A stretch of DNA of 64,000 nt from Flavimobilis rhizosphaerae (GTDB lineage Bacteria; Actinomycetota; Actinomycetes; Actinomycetales; Cellulomonadaceae): contig NZ_JACZDF010000001.1 of the NCBI RefSeq assembly GCF_014852685.1, positions 496,001 to 560,000 of the forward strand, given 5' to 3'. Made by a program: the position numbers and the translations under genes. Under the pieces are notes generated by a model, which searched no databases, was not told where the DNA came from, and saw nothing but the letters and a program-made list of their open reading frames with translations. How positions within the stretch are numbered: position 1 is the stretch's first letter; the number at the start of each line of letters is the position of its first letter. Of the stretch, positions 33,452 to 42,680 are shown piece by piece.

Positions 33452-34437
33452 TGGCGAACCTCCGCGCAGGCGTCATCGGCATCGGCGCCATGGGGCGCCA
33501 CCACGTGCGTGTCTTCCGCGAGATGGACGGCGTCGACCTCGTCGCCGTCGCCGACCCGGGCGGCGACCCGTTCCGGGTCGCCGGCAAGCTCGAGGTCCTG
33601 CCCGACGCGGCCGCGCTCGCGGACGCGGGCATCGACCTCGCCGTCGTCGCCGTGCCCACCCGCTTCCACGAGGAGACCGCGCTCACGCTCGCCGCTGCGG
33701 GTGTCCACACGCTCGTCGAGAAGCCCGTCGCGGTCGACTCCGCCGCGGGCGAGCGCATGGCGAAGGCCTTCGACGACGCCGTGCTCGTCGGCGCCGTCGG
33801 GCACATCGAGCGGTACAACCCCGCGATCCAGGAGGTGCGTCGCCGCATCGCCGACGGACAGCTCGGCGAGGTCTACCAGATCTCCACCCGCCGCCAGGGC
33901 CCCTTCCCCGCACGCATCGCGGACGTCGGCGTCATCCTCGACCTCGCCTCCCACGACATCGACCTCACCGCGTGGGCCGCGCAGTCGACGTACACGACCG
34001 TCTCGGCGCAGACGTCGTTCCGCTCGGGCCGCGAGCACGAGGACATGGTCCTCATCACCGGCCGCCTCGCGAACGGCGTCAATGTTAACCACACGGTCAA
34101 CTGGCTCTCGCCCATGAAGGAGCGCCTCACGGTCGTCGCGGGCGAGCGGGGCACGCTCATCGCCGACACCGCGACCGCCGACGTGACGTTCTACGAGAAC
34201 GGGCGCGTGCAGACGGAGTGGGACGCCGTTGCGGCGTTCCGCGGCGTCGCCGAGGGCGACGTCACGCGCTACGCGATCGCCAAGCGTGAGCCTCTGCGCA
34301 CCGAGCTCGAGGCGTTCCGCGACGCCGTGCTCGGCGGCGAGAACCGCACGGTGTCGATGGCCGAGGGGCTCGCGACGCTCCGCGTCGCCGAGGCCGCCAA
34401 GCGCTCCGCGCAGACGCAGGAGACCGTCCGCCTGTGA
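33451..34437 (+). CDS. Gfo/Idh/MocA oxidoreductase (WbpB/WlbA-like)
   Basis: 328 aa. The NAD-binding start is RAGVIGIGAMGRHHVRVFREM, then VPTRFHEETALTLAAAGVHTLVEKPVAV with the EKP motif, GHIERYNPAIQEVRRRI, and the substrate-side DVGVILDLASHDIDL. WbpB/WlbA oxidises C3 of UDP-GlcNAc-uronate before the aminotransferase acts. With the two preceding genes, three of the four steps to UDP-2,3-diacetamido-2,3-dideoxyglucuronate are present. The 6-dehydrogenase (WbpA) and an epimerase (WbpI) are not in this window. Exact substrate is inference. Confidence 0.85.
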   Translation: MANLRAGVIGIGAMGRHHVRVFREMDGVDLVAVADPGGDPFRVAGKLEVLPDAAALADAGIDLAVVAVPTRFHEETALTLAAAGVHTLVEKPVAVDSAAGERMAKAFDDAVLVGAVGHIERYNPAIQEVRRRIADGQLGEVYQISTRRQGPFPARIADVGVILDLASHDIDLTAWAAQSTYTTVSAQTSFRSGREHEDMVLITGRLANGVNVNHTVNWLSPMKERLTVVAGERGTLIADTATADVTFYENGRVQTEWDAVAAFRGVAEGDVTRYAIAKREPLRTELEAFRDAVLGGENRTVSMAEGLATLRVAEAAKRSAQTQETVRL

Positions 34438-35813
34438 CGGTTCCCGCGCACGACGACGGCACGTACGCCGACGGCACGGGCGCCGCACCCTCGGGTGCGG
34501 CGCCCGTCGGCGCCCCCGCCTCGGGCGGTGCGCGTCGCCGCGAGGTCCGGCGGCACGCGGTCCTCGCGACGCGGATCTTCGCGCCCGAGCCCGCCGCCGC
34601 GTCCTTCCGGCTCGAGGCGCTCGCACGCGCGCTCGGCTCCCCGGACCCGGCCGCGCCCGACGAGCGCCACGCCGTCACGGTGCTGACGACGTGGGCGCGG
34701 CGCTCCGAGCGCGAGCGTGCGCGCGACGCCGACGAGGACCTGCGCGGCGCGCGCGTGCGCGTCGAACGCGCCCCCGTGCTGCGCGACCGCACGGGCTACG
34801 TGCGCGGCTACCTGCCGTACCTCTCGTTCGACGTGCCGCTGCTCGTGCGGCTGCTCGCCGTGCCACGCCCCGACGTCGTCGTCGCCGAGCCCCCGCCCAC
34901 GACCGGTGCGATGGTCCGCGTCGCGTGCGCCGTCCGACGCCTGCCGTACGTCTACTACGCGGCCGACGTGTGGTCCGACGCGACCGCGGGCGACGGGTCC
35001 GTCCCCGGGCTCGTCACGCGGCTGCTCGCGGCCGTCGAGGGCTGGGCGATGCGCGGGGCGCGCGGAGTCGTCGCCGTATCACCCGACGTCGCCGAGCGCG
35101 TCGAGGCGCTCGTCGCGGGCGGTGCGACGCGTCGTCGAGCGCGGCGTCCCGAGGTCCTCGTCGTCCGCAACGGCGTCGACACGGACGTCTTCCGGCCCGG
35201 GCTGCCGCGCCCGCAGGGCGCCCCCGGACGCTACCTCGTCTACGCGGGCACGACGTCCGCATGGCAGGGCGCCGACGTCTTCGTGCGCGCCCTCGCGCAC
35301 GTCCGCGAGACCGTGCCCGACGCTGAGCTCGTCATCCTCGGCCAGGGCTCCGACTTCGAGACGCTGCGCGCCCTCGCCGACGAGCTCGTGCCCGGCGCGG
35401 TCCACCTGCATCCCGTCGTTCCCGCACCCCAGGCCGCCGCATGGATCGGCAACGCCGCCGCCGCGCTCGTCTCCGTGCGTCCCGGCGTCGGCTACGACCT
35501 CGCGCTGCCGACGAAGACGTTCGCCGCCGCGGCGTGCGGCACGCCCGTCGTCTTCGCCGGACCCGGACCCGCCGTCCCCCTCGTCCGCGAGCACGAGCTC
35601 GGGCAGGCCGTCGCGTACGACGTCGAGGAGGTCGCGGCCGCGATGATCGCCGCGCTCGGGGCCCCCGCCGGCGCCGAGCGCGCCGCGGGCCTCGCCGCGT
35701 GGGCCCGCGAGCACGCGAGCGTCGCGCACGTCGGGGCGACCGTCGCCGCCCACGTGCGACGATGGCGCGACCGCCGCGCAGCTGGCGCGGCCCCCGAGGA
35801 CGGACGTTCGTGA
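34434..35813 (+). CDS. Family 4 glycosyltransferase
   Basis: 459 aa, GT-B fold. The N-terminal domain begins after a low-complexity head at about residue 40 (AVLATRIFAPEPAAASFRLEALARAL). The middle has VPRPDVVVAEPPPTTGAMVRVACAVRRLPYVYYAADVWSD. The donor domain has VLVVRNGVDTDVFRPG, RYLVYAGTTSAWQGADVFVRAL, AELVILGQGSDFETL and PTKTFAAAACGTPVVFAGPGPAVPLVREHELG. The GTG start overlaps the preceding stop by 4 nt. It presumably adds one sugar of the surface polymer; donor and acceptor are unknown. Confidence 0.87.
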   Translation: MTVPAHDDGTYADGTGAAPSGAAPVGAPASGGARRREVRRHAVLATRIFAPEPAAASFRLEALARALGSPDPAAPDERHAVTVLTTWARRSERERARDADEDLRGARVRVERAPVLRDRTGYVRGYLPYLSFDVPLLVRLLAVPRPDVVVAEPPPTTGAMVRVACAVRRLPYVYYAADVWSDATAGDGSVPGLVTRLLAAVEGWAMRGARGVVAVSPDVAERVEALVAGGATRRRARRPEVLVVRNGVDTDVFRPGLPRPQGAPGRYLVYAGTTSAWQGADVFVRALAHVRETVPDAELVILGQGSDFETLRALADELVPGAVHLHPVVPAPQAAAWIGNAAAALVSVRPGVGYDLALPTKTFAAAACGTPVVFAGPGPAVPLVREHELGQAVAYDVEEVAAAMIAALGAPAGAERAAGLAAWAREHASVAHVGATVAAHVRRWRDRRAAGAAPEDGRS

Positions 35814-37762
35814 AGCTCATCTGGCGCACCTGGCGGCGGCTCGTGCCGCTCCTGCCCGGCCGGGCGCAGCGGTTCCTGCGCACCTACATGGTCGCCAACG
35901 CGTGCCTCTCGCTGCTCGACGTCGCGGCCCTCGCGCTCCTCGCAGTCTCGCTCGCGCCTATGCTCGCGGGCGACGACGCGTCGCTGCCGCTCGTCGGGGC
36001 GATCGGGAACGTCGCCGTCATTGGCATCGTCTCCGGGCTCATCCTCCTCAAGGGCGTACTCTCCGTGACCCTCCAGTGGATCGTCACGCGGCGCTTCGCC
36101 GCCTACGAGCTCGAGATCGGCGACCGCCTCTTCGACGCCTACATCCGCGCGCCGTGGACCGACCGGCTCTCACGCTCGACGTCGCAGCTCGTGCGGCTCG
36201 CCGACGTCGGCATCGCCAACGCGACCGCGGGCTTCCTCCTGCCTGTCGCGGGACTGCCCGCGCTCGCCGCGACGTTCGCGTCCGTGCTCCTCGTCCTCGT
36301 CGTCACCGAGCCCGTGACGGCCGCGATCACGCTCGTGTACCTCGGGCTCGTCGGGCTCCTGCTCTACCGCGTCGTCTCGCGGCGCTCCGTGCAGGCCGGA
36401 CGCGTCAACCGCGACTACTCCTTCCGCGTCGCGCGACTCATGACGGAGATGGTCGGCGCGCTCAAGGAGATCACGCTGCGCGACAAGGCCGGCGAGGTCG
36501 CCGACGTCGTCCGCGCCAACCGCGCCCACACCGTCCGTGCCCGCGCGAACCTCTCGTTCCTCGCGGCCGTGCCGCGCTACGTCGTCGAGACCGCGATCGT
36601 CGGCGGCTTCCTCCTCGTCGGCGGCGCTGCGTACCTCATGGACGGGCCCGGCGGTGCGTTCGGGGCGCTCGCGATGTTCGGCGTCGCCGGCTTCCGCATG
36701 GTCCCCGCGATCACGGGATTCCAGGCCGTCGTCGCGACGACCGCCGCGAACATCCCCAACGTCACCGCCGTCATCGGCGACATCGAGGCGGCCGAGGGCT
36801 ACCTCCGCGCCGCCGAGACCGGCGGGCGCGAGCCGCTCGCTGGCGAGCCAACACGCCTCACGCTGCGCGGCGTCGGCTTTACCTACCCCGGTTCGCACAC
36901 CGAGGCGATCCGCGACGTCGACCTCGACCTGCCGCTCGGCTCGTCGCTCGCTCTCGTCGGGTCCTCGGGCGCCGGCAAGTCGACCCTCGTCGACGTGCTC
37001 CTCGGCCTGCTCGTGCCGCAGAGCGGCACGATGCGCGTCGACGACCAGGACCTCGCCGACGTCCTCGCGGCGTGGCGGGCGCGCGTCGGCTACGTGCCGC
37101 AGGACGTCGCGCTGTTCGACGGCTCGGTCGCGCAGAACGTCGCGCTCACGTGGACCGACGACCTCGACCGCGACAAGGTGCGCGCATGCCTCGCGAGCGC
37201 GCAGCTGCTCGACGTCGTCGAGGCTCGCGAGGGCGGGCTCGACGCTCGCATCGGCGACCGCGGCATGGCGCTCTCCGGCGGGCAGCGGCAGCGGCTCGGC
37301 ATCGCGCGCGCCCTGTACTCCGACCCTCTCGTCCTCGTGCTCGACGAGGCGACGAGCGCCCTCGACACGCAGACCGAGGCGTCCGTCGCGGCCGCGATCG
37401 CCGGGCTGCGGGGCAAGGTCACGCTCATCGCGGTCGCGCACAGGCTCTCGACCATCCGCCACTCCGACCAGGTGTGCTTCATGGCCGACGGCTCGATCGC
37501 GGCGCGCGGGACGTTCGACGAGCTCGTCGCGGCGGTGCCCGACTTCCAGGAGCAGGCGGCGCTCGCAGGCCTTGCGACCCTCCCCGGGACTGCGCCCCTC
37601 GCGGCTGAGCCCCTCGCCACGGGCCTCCAGCTTCACGACGGATTGACGGCTTCCGACCATTCAAAGGGGGTCACGCGTCAATCCGTCGAGATGGGCGACG
37701 ACGGACCAGGCGGCGCCGAGTCTGCCGGAGACGACGCTGGCGGCGTCCGGCAGGATGGGTGA
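35810..37762 (+). CDS. ABC exporter with fused membrane and ATPase domains (PglK/MsbA-like flippase)
   Basis: 650 aa. Six membrane helices lie in residues 20-320 (ANACLSLLDVAALALLAVSLAPML, VAVIGIVSGLILLKGVLSVTL and others). The ATPase domain has Walker A GSSGAGKST, signature MALSGGQRQRLGIARALYSD, Walker B VLVLDEATSALDTQTE and switch His in VAHRLSTIRHSD. The proportions and the glycan context match PglK-type lipid-linked oligosaccharide flippases. It would move the completed undecaprenyl-linked unit outward. The GTG start overlaps the upstream glycosyltransferase stop by 4 nt. A short acidic C-terminal tail overlaps the next start by 8 nt. Confidence 0.9.
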   Translation: MKLIWRTWRRLVPLLPGRAQRFLRTYMVANACLSLLDVAALALLAVSLAPMLAGDDASLPLVGAIGNVAVIGIVSGLILLKGVLSVTLQWIVTRRFAAYELEIGDRLFDAYIRAPWTDRLSRSTSQLVRLADVGIANATAGFLLPVAGLPALAATFASVLLVLVVTEPVTAAITLVYLGLVGLLLYRVVSRRSVQAGRVNRDYSFRVARLMTEMVGALKEITLRDKAGEVADVVRANRAHTVRARANLSFLAAVPRYVVETAIVGGFLLVGGAAYLMDGPGGAFGALAMFGVAGFRMVPAITGFQAVVATTAANIPNVTAVIGDIEAAEGYLRAAETGGREPLAGEPTRLTLRGVGFTYPGSHTEAIRDVDLDLPLGSSLALVGSSGAGKSTLVDVLLGLLVPQSGTMRVDDQDLADVLAAWRARVGYVPQDVALFDGSVAQNVALTWTDDLDRDKVRACLASAQLLDVVEAREGGLDARIGDRGMALSGGQRQRLGIARALYSDPLVLVLDEATSALDTQTEASVAAAIAGLRGKVTLIAVAHRLSTIRHSDQVCFMADGSIAARGTFDELVAAVPDFQEQAALAGLATLPGTAPLAAEPLATGLQLHDGLTASDHSKGVTRQSVEMGDDGPGGAESAGDDAGGVRQDG

Positions 37763-38933
37763 CGTGCACGCGTCCACCTCCGTTCCCGCGGTCGACCTCG
37801 TCATCGCCGTCCACGACGCCCGGCGACCCGTCGGGCGTGCCGTGCGCAGCGTCCTCGACGGCTCCGAGGGGCTCGTCCGCGTCACCGTCGTCGCGCACGA
37901 CCTCGGCATCGGCACGGTCGAGGACGCCCTCGCGCTCACGCCCGACGAGCGCCCGCACGTGCGTGTCCTCGGGTACTCCGACCACGTGCGCAGCCCCGCG
38001 GGCCCCTTCAACCACGGCCTCGCGCACGCGCGCGCCGAGTTCGTCGCAGTCATGGGCTCGGACGACACGCTCGAGCCCGGCGCGGTACGCGCCTGGCTCG
38101 ACGTCGCGCGCGTGCGCGGCTCCGACGTCGTCCTCGCGCCGCTGCGCCAGGGCGGCCAGGTGCTCCGCAACCCGCTCGTGCGGAGCGGGACGGGCCGCCC
38201 CGGCCCGCGCGCGACGACGCCGCTCGACGCGGTTGCGGACCGGCTCCTCTACCGCTCGGCGCCGCTCGGGCTGCTGCGGCGCTCGACGCTGCGAAGGCTC
38301 GGCCTGACGTTCACCGAGGGCCTCGCGACGGGGGAGGACCTCGAGCTCTCGGCGCGTCTGTGGTGCTCGGACGCGCGCATCGACATGCTGCCGTCGGCTC
38401 CCGCGTACGTCGTCGGTGCGGACGCCGCCGACCGTGTCACGGGTGCCCGGCGGTCCGTCGCCGACGAGCTCGCCGCGGTGACGCGGCTGCGGACCGTCGG
38501 TCTGCCCGGCGAGCTGCGTCCCTCGCAGCGGCGCGCGCTCGCGATCAAGGTGCTGCGCGTCCACGTGCTCGGTGCGCTCGGGCGTCGGCAGTCAGCTGAC
38601 GCCTGGGACGACGACGGCCCCGCCGCGCTGCGCGCCGAGGCACGCGCGTGGCTCGAGGCCGCGCCGACCGCGCTCCACGCCCTCGCGCGCGCCGACCTCG
38701 CCGCACTGCGCGTCGTCGCGGGGCGCACCTGGGTCGCCCGGACCGGGGACGACGAGCGCCTGCCCGTCGGCAGCGACGACGGCGGCCCCGCAACCGCGGG
38801 CCGGTTCGCGGCCGCAGCCGCCGTGCGCGCCCGCGCCGGCCGCCTCACGACGCTCGTGCCCCGCGACCTGCCCGACCTCCTCGACCCCGAGTCGACCGCG
38901 ACCCGCTACGTGAGGTACCGACTGCCGTGGTGA
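37755..38933 (+). CDS. Family 2 glycosyltransferase
   Basis: 392 aa. The GT-A core starts VPAVDLVIAVHDARRPVGRAVRSVLDG and includes VRVTVVAHDLGIGTVEDAL, NHGLAHARAEFVAVMGSDDTLEPGAV (metal-binding DD) and a base-like EDLELSARLW. The C-terminal 150 residues are Ala/Arg-rich without membrane helices. It belongs to the tightly packed glycan operon, overlapping neighbours on both sides (8 nt and 4 nt). The sugar is unknown. Confidence 0.83.
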   Translation: MGDVHASTSVPAVDLVIAVHDARRPVGRAVRSVLDGSEGLVRVTVVAHDLGIGTVEDALALTPDERPHVRVLGYSDHVRSPAGPFNHGLAHARAEFVAVMGSDDTLEPGAVRAWLDVARVRGSDVVLAPLRQGGQVLRNPLVRSGTGRPGPRATTPLDAVADRLLYRSAPLGLLRRSTLRRLGLTFTEGLATGEDLELSARLWCSDARIDMLPSAPAYVVGADAADRVTGARRSVADELAAVTRLRTVGLPGELRPSQRRALAIKVLRVHVLGALGRRQSADAWDDDGPAALRAEARAWLEAAPTALHALARADLAALRVVAGRTWVARTGDDERLPVGSDDGGPATAGRFAAAAAVRARAGRLTTLVPRDLPDLLDPESTATRYVRYRLPW

Positions 38934-40156
38934 ACCTCCCTCCCGCCGTGTCGCGCGTGGCTGCGGCCGTCGTGCGCCGTGCGCCCGACGGGCTCGTCCG
39001 TGCCGTCGCGCCGTCGCTGCGGCCGTGGGCACCGGGCGACGTCCCCGTGAACCCGCCCGTCCCCGGCGCGCCCGTGCGGCTCTATGTCGGCCCCGCGAAC
39101 TACGCCGGGCAGGGCACCGCGTGGGCCCGAGCGGCCGAGCTCCTCCCCGGCGTCGGCGCCGTCGCCATGACCGCCGAGCCCCCTGCGGGCTTCAGCTTCC
39201 CCACCGACGTCCGCGTGCCCCAGGCCGTCTACACGGGCTCGCACCGCTGGCAGAGCGCGCAGCGGCGCTACGTCGGACGCTTCAGCCACGTCCTCGTCGA
39301 GGCGTGCCGGCCGCTCTTCGGCACGCTCGACGCGACCGCGCACGAGCCCAACGGCGTGTGGCGCGAGATCACCGACCTGCGGGCGTCGGGCGTCGTCGTC
39401 GGGAACGTCGCTCACGGCAGCGACGTGCGCGACCCAGCACGGCACCTCGAGGCGACCGCATGGTCACCGTTCCGCGACACCGCGTGGGAGACCGGTCGTC
39501 TGCTGGCGATCTCCGCGCCCGAGCACAACCGACGTCTCGACGAGCTCGAGGCGAGCGGCGTCCCGACGTTCGTCTCCACGCCTGACCTCCTGCGCGACCG
39601 CCCCGCCGCGACGTGGCTGCCGCTCGTCGTCGACCCGGACCGCTGGGCGACCGACGCCCCGCCGCTCGCACGCCCCGTCCCCGTCGTCGTCCACGCGCCG
39701 ACGAACGGACCCGTCAAGGGCACCGCCGCGATCGAGCCCGTGCTCGAGCGGCTCGCCGCGCGCGGCACGATCGACTACCGGCGGGTCACGGGCGTGCCCG
39801 CCGCACGCATGCGCGACGTCTACCGGGACGCGGACGTCGTCCTCGACCAGTTCGCGCTCGGCTCCTACGGCGTCGCGACGTGCGAGGCGATGGCCGCCGG
39901 CCGCGTCGTCGTCGCCCACGTCACCGACCAGGTCCGCACGGCCGTCGCCGAGCGAGCCGGACGCGAGCTGCCCGTCCTCGAAGCGACCCCCGACACGCTC
40001 GAGGACGTGCTCACGCACGTGCTCGACGAGCGCGCCACGGTCGCGGAGCGAGCGTGGGCCGAGGGGCCCGCGTTCGTCAGGGCGCTCCACGACGGACGCG
40101 CGAGCGCCGAGGCGCTCGCCGGGTTCTGCGGCGTCGCGGCGGCCGCGGACGCGTGA
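38930..40156 (+). CDS. Glycosyltransferase, GT-B type
   Basis: 408 aa. The middle and C-terminal parts match GT4-like donor domains: VPVVVHAPTNGPVKGTAAIEPVLERL, IDYRRVTGVPAARMRDVYRDADVVLDQFALGSYGVATCEAMAAGRVVVAHV. The N-terminal part (RLYVGPANYAGQGTAWARAAELL) resembles sugar-processing proteins of polysaccharide clusters. The GTG at 38930 gives the usual 4-nt overlap; an adjacent GTG at 38927 is equivalent. It is the last of the overlapping series, and a 93-nt gap follows before the paralogous pair. Confidence 0.75.
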   Translation: MNLPPAVSRVAAAVVRRAPDGLVRAVAPSLRPWAPGDVPVNPPVPGAPVRLYVGPANYAGQGTAWARAAELLPGVGAVAMTAEPPAGFSFPTDVRVPQAVYTGSHRWQSAQRRYVGRFSHVLVEACRPLFGTLDATAHEPNGVWREITDLRASGVVVGNVAHGSDVRDPARHLEATAWSPFRDTAWETGRLLAISAPEHNRRLDELEASGVPTFVSTPDLLRDRPAATWLPLVVDPDRWATDAPPLARPVPVVVHAPTNGPVKGTAAIEPVLERLAARGTIDYRRVTGVPAARMRDVYRDADVVLDQFALGSYGVATCEAMAAGRVVVAHVTDQVRTAVAERAGRELPVLEATPDTLEDVLTHVLDERATVAERAWAEGPAFVRALHDGRASAEALAGFCGVAAAADA

Positions 40157-40249
40157 GCGCGCCGACGTCCCCCGGGGGCGTGGGGTCCCGCCGAGGTGCG
40201 TCACCCGGTCGTCACCCGTCCCGCGCGCTGTGCTGAGAGACTAGGTCCC

Positions 40250-41425
40250 GTGCCCCGCACCTCCCTTCTCATCCTTTCGTTCTCGCCCATCGCGTCAGAC
40301 GCGCGCGTCCTCAAGCAGGTGCGTCTCTTCGCGGAGCGGTACGACGTGACGACGTGCGGCTTCGGCCCCGCCCCGACGGGACCGGGTCTCGACGGCGTCC
40401 GGCACGTCGAGATCCCCGCCGAGCACGCGAGCCTCGCGCTCGACGGGCGCCTCATCACGCTGCGCGCGTACCCGCTCGTCGAACGACGCACGCCCGCCGT
40501 CGTCGGTGCGACCCGCGCGCTCGCGGACGCAGGGCTCGGGCGCGGCACGTTCGACGTGATCCTCGCGAACGACGTCGAGTCCGTGCCGCTCGCGCTACGG
40601 CTGCGGCCGCGCCTCGGGGTGCATGCGGACCTCCACGAGCTTTCGACCCGCCTGCACGACGAGAGCCCTGCGTGGACGCGCCGGATCGCGCCCTACCAGC
40701 GGTGGCTCGCCCGGCGCTTCGTCTCCCGCGCGCGCTCCGTGACGACCGTGAGCGAGGGCCTCGTCCGCGGCTACGCCGAGGACGCGCGTCTCAAGGCGAG
40801 CGTCGTCGTCAACGCGACGCCCTTCGCGGACCTCGAGCCGACGACGGTGGCCGACGACGCCCCGCTGCGGCTCGTCCACTCGGGCGCGGGCCTCGCCAAC
40901 CGGCACCTCGAGATCCTCGTCGAGGCAGTCGCCCTCACCCGCAACCGCGTGACGCTCGACCTCTTCCTCACCGCCAACGACCCGGCGTACCTCGCGCGCC
41001 TGCGCATGCTCGCGGCTGACATCCCGGGCGTCACGCTGCGCGACCCCGTGCCCTACGAGGACCTCGTCGCGACGCTCGCGGGCTTCGACGTCGGCGTGTT
41101 CGTCCTGCCGCCCGTCAACGCGTCCTACGCGCGCGCCCTGCCGAACAAGCTCTTCGACTTCGTCCAGGCACGACTCGGGATCGTCGTCTCGCCGAACGAC
41201 GAGATGGCGGCGCTCGTGCGCCAGCACGGGCTCGGAGCCGTCACCGCCGGGTACACCGCGCGCGACCTCGCCGACACTCTCGACGCGCTCACCGCCGCGG
41301 ACGTCCGGGAATGGAAGCAGGCCGCGCACGCCGCGGCCGGGCCGCTGTCCGCCGAGCAGCAGACCGCGGGCTGGGTGCGTGCCGTCGACGCGATCGCGGC
41401 GCGTGCCGCAGGAGGTGCCCGATGA
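40250..41425 (+). CDS. Glycosyltransferase, first of two tandem paralogues
   Basis: 391 aa, GT-B fold. The start LLILSFSPIASDARVLKQVRLFAERYDVTTCG and the donor motif VFVLPPVNASYARALPNKLFDFVQARLGIVVSPN are shared almost unchanged with the next gene. Between them are GVHADLHELS, SVTTVSEGLVRGYAED, and LVHSGAGLANRHLEILVEAV. The family looks like GT4/poly-glycerol-like transferases. The GTG at 40250 follows a GAGACT box at 7 nt. It overlaps the second copy by 4 nt. Gene duplication followed by divergence is the simplest reading. Confidence 0.8.
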   Translation: MPRTSLLILSFSPIASDARVLKQVRLFAERYDVTTCGFGPAPTGPGLDGVRHVEIPAEHASLALDGRLITLRAYPLVERRTPAVVGATRALADAGLGRGTFDVILANDVESVPLALRLRPRLGVHADLHELSTRLHDESPAWTRRIAPYQRWLARRFVSRARSVTTVSEGLVRGYAEDARLKASVVVNATPFADLEPTTVADDAPLRLVHSGAGLANRHLEILVEAVALTRNRVTLDLFLTANDPAYLARLRMLAADIPGVTLRDPVPYEDLVATLAGFDVGVFVLPPVNASYARALPNKLFDFVQARLGIVVSPNDEMAALVRQHGLGAVTAGYTARDLADTLDALTAADVREWKQAAHAAAGPLSAEQQTAGWVRAVDAIAARAAGGAR

Positions 41426-42567
41426 CCCGCCCGTCGCTCCTCATCCTCTCGTTCTCACCCATCGCGTCCGACGCGCGCGTCCTCAAGCAGGTCCGCCTGT
41501 TCGCGGACCGCTACGACGTGACGACGTGCGGGTACGGTCCGGCGCCCGAGGGCGTCGTCCGGCACCTCCAGGTGCCCGACGAGGCCGTGTACTGGCGCAA
41601 GGACCCCCTCGCGCTCCTCACCTTCCGGCACCGGACCGTGCTCGCCCGCAACGCCGCGATCGCGGCCGCGCGGCACCTGCTCGCGGGGCTGAGCTTCGAC
41701 GTCGTCCTCGCCGACGACGTCGACGCGGTGCCGCTCGCCCTCGAGGTCGCCCCGCGCCTTGCGTCCGGCCGCGCCGCCGTGCACGCCGACCTCCACGAGT
41801 ACGCGCCCGCGCAGAACGAGGAGGTGCTGCGGTGGCGGATCTTCGTCGCGCCCTACGTGCGCTGGCTGCTGCGCCGCTTCGTCACGCAGGCCGCGTCCGT
41901 GACGACCGTCGCCCCCGGGATCGCCGAGGCCTACCGGCGGGAGCACGACCTCGACGCGAGCGTCGTCGTCAACGCAGCCCCGTACGTCGAGCGCGAGCCC
42001 GGTCCGGTCGGGGACCCGCTGCGTCTCGTCCACACCGGTGCCGGCCTGCGCGGACGTCGGCTCGAGATCATGATCGACGCAGTGCGGCTCACGCGCGCCG
42101 ACGTCACCCTCGACCTCGTCCTCACGCCGAACGATCCCGAGTACGTCGCCGAGCTGCGTACCCAGGCCGCGTCGGTGCCCGGCGTCACGGTCCACGACCC
42201 GGTCCCGTACGCGGAGGTCAACCGCATTCTCGCCCGGCACGACGTCGGCGTCTTCGTCCTACCGCCAGTCAACCGCAACTACGCGAACGCGCTGCCCAAC
42301 AAGCTCTTCGACTTCGTCCAGGCGCGACTCGGCATCATCGTCGGTCCGGGACCGGAGATGGCGCGGCTCGTGCGTGAGCACGGTCTCGGCGCGGTTGCGT
42401 CCGCGAACACCGCGGAGGCGCTCGCGGCAGCGCTCGACGCCGTGACGCCCGACGACGTCGCCCGCTGGAAGGCCGCCTCGCACGCGGCCGCCCGCGCGCT
42501 GTCCGCCGAGGAGCAGTCGGGCGCGTGGGCGCGCGCGGTCGACGCGATCGCGGCAGCGCCTCGCTGA
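41422..42567 (+). CDS. Glycosyltransferase, second of two tandem paralogues
   Basis: 381 aa. It has the same domain order as the preceding gene (LLILSFSPIASDARVLKQVRLFADRYDVTTCG, AVHADLHEYAPAQNEEVLRWRIFVAPYVRW, VFVLPPVNRNYANALPNKLFDFVQARLGIIVGPG). Length differs mainly in the N-terminal acceptor domain around residues 45-85, where substrate choice usually lies. ATG 41422 has GGAGG 6 nt upstream and a 4-nt overlap. The two may add consecutive or alternative sugars. It ends the glycan cluster. Confidence 0.8.
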   Translation: MTRPSLLILSFSPIASDARVLKQVRLFADRYDVTTCGYGPAPEGVVRHLQVPDEAVYWRKDPLALLTFRHRTVLARNAAIAAARHLLAGLSFDVVLADDVDAVPLALEVAPRLASGRAAVHADLHEYAPAQNEEVLRWRIFVAPYVRWLLRRFVTQAASVTTVAPGIAEAYRREHDLDASVVVNAAPYVEREPGPVGDPLRLVHTGAGLRGRRLEIMIDAVRLTRADVTLDLVLTPNDPEYVAELRTQAASVPGVTVHDPVPYAEVNRILARHDVGVFVLPPVNRNYANALPNKLFDFVQARLGIIVGPGPEMARLVREHGLGAVASANTAEALAAALDAVTPDDVARWKAASHAAARALSAEEQSGAWARAVDAIAAAPR

Positions 42568-42668
42568 GAAGGGCCGTGCCGAGCAACGCCTGCCGAGCAT
42601 CGTCTGACCTGCGCGGTCGTGTCGCGAGACTGCGACACGCTCGCCACGCGCGTGCGACATCTCCTTCC

Positions 42669-42674
42669 TAGGAT
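42669..42674 (+). promoter_or_regulatory. TAGGAT -10 box, leaderless start of the OmpA-like lipoprotein
   Basis: TAGGAT, 6 nt, then ATG at 42681. Confidence 0.6.
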
Positions 42675-42680
42675 CGAGAC

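Noticed and set aside
42568-42680. Insertion or att site at the end of the glycan cluster
   Set aside because: No tRNA, direct repeat, integrase or shift in base composition is visible at either side of the cluster.
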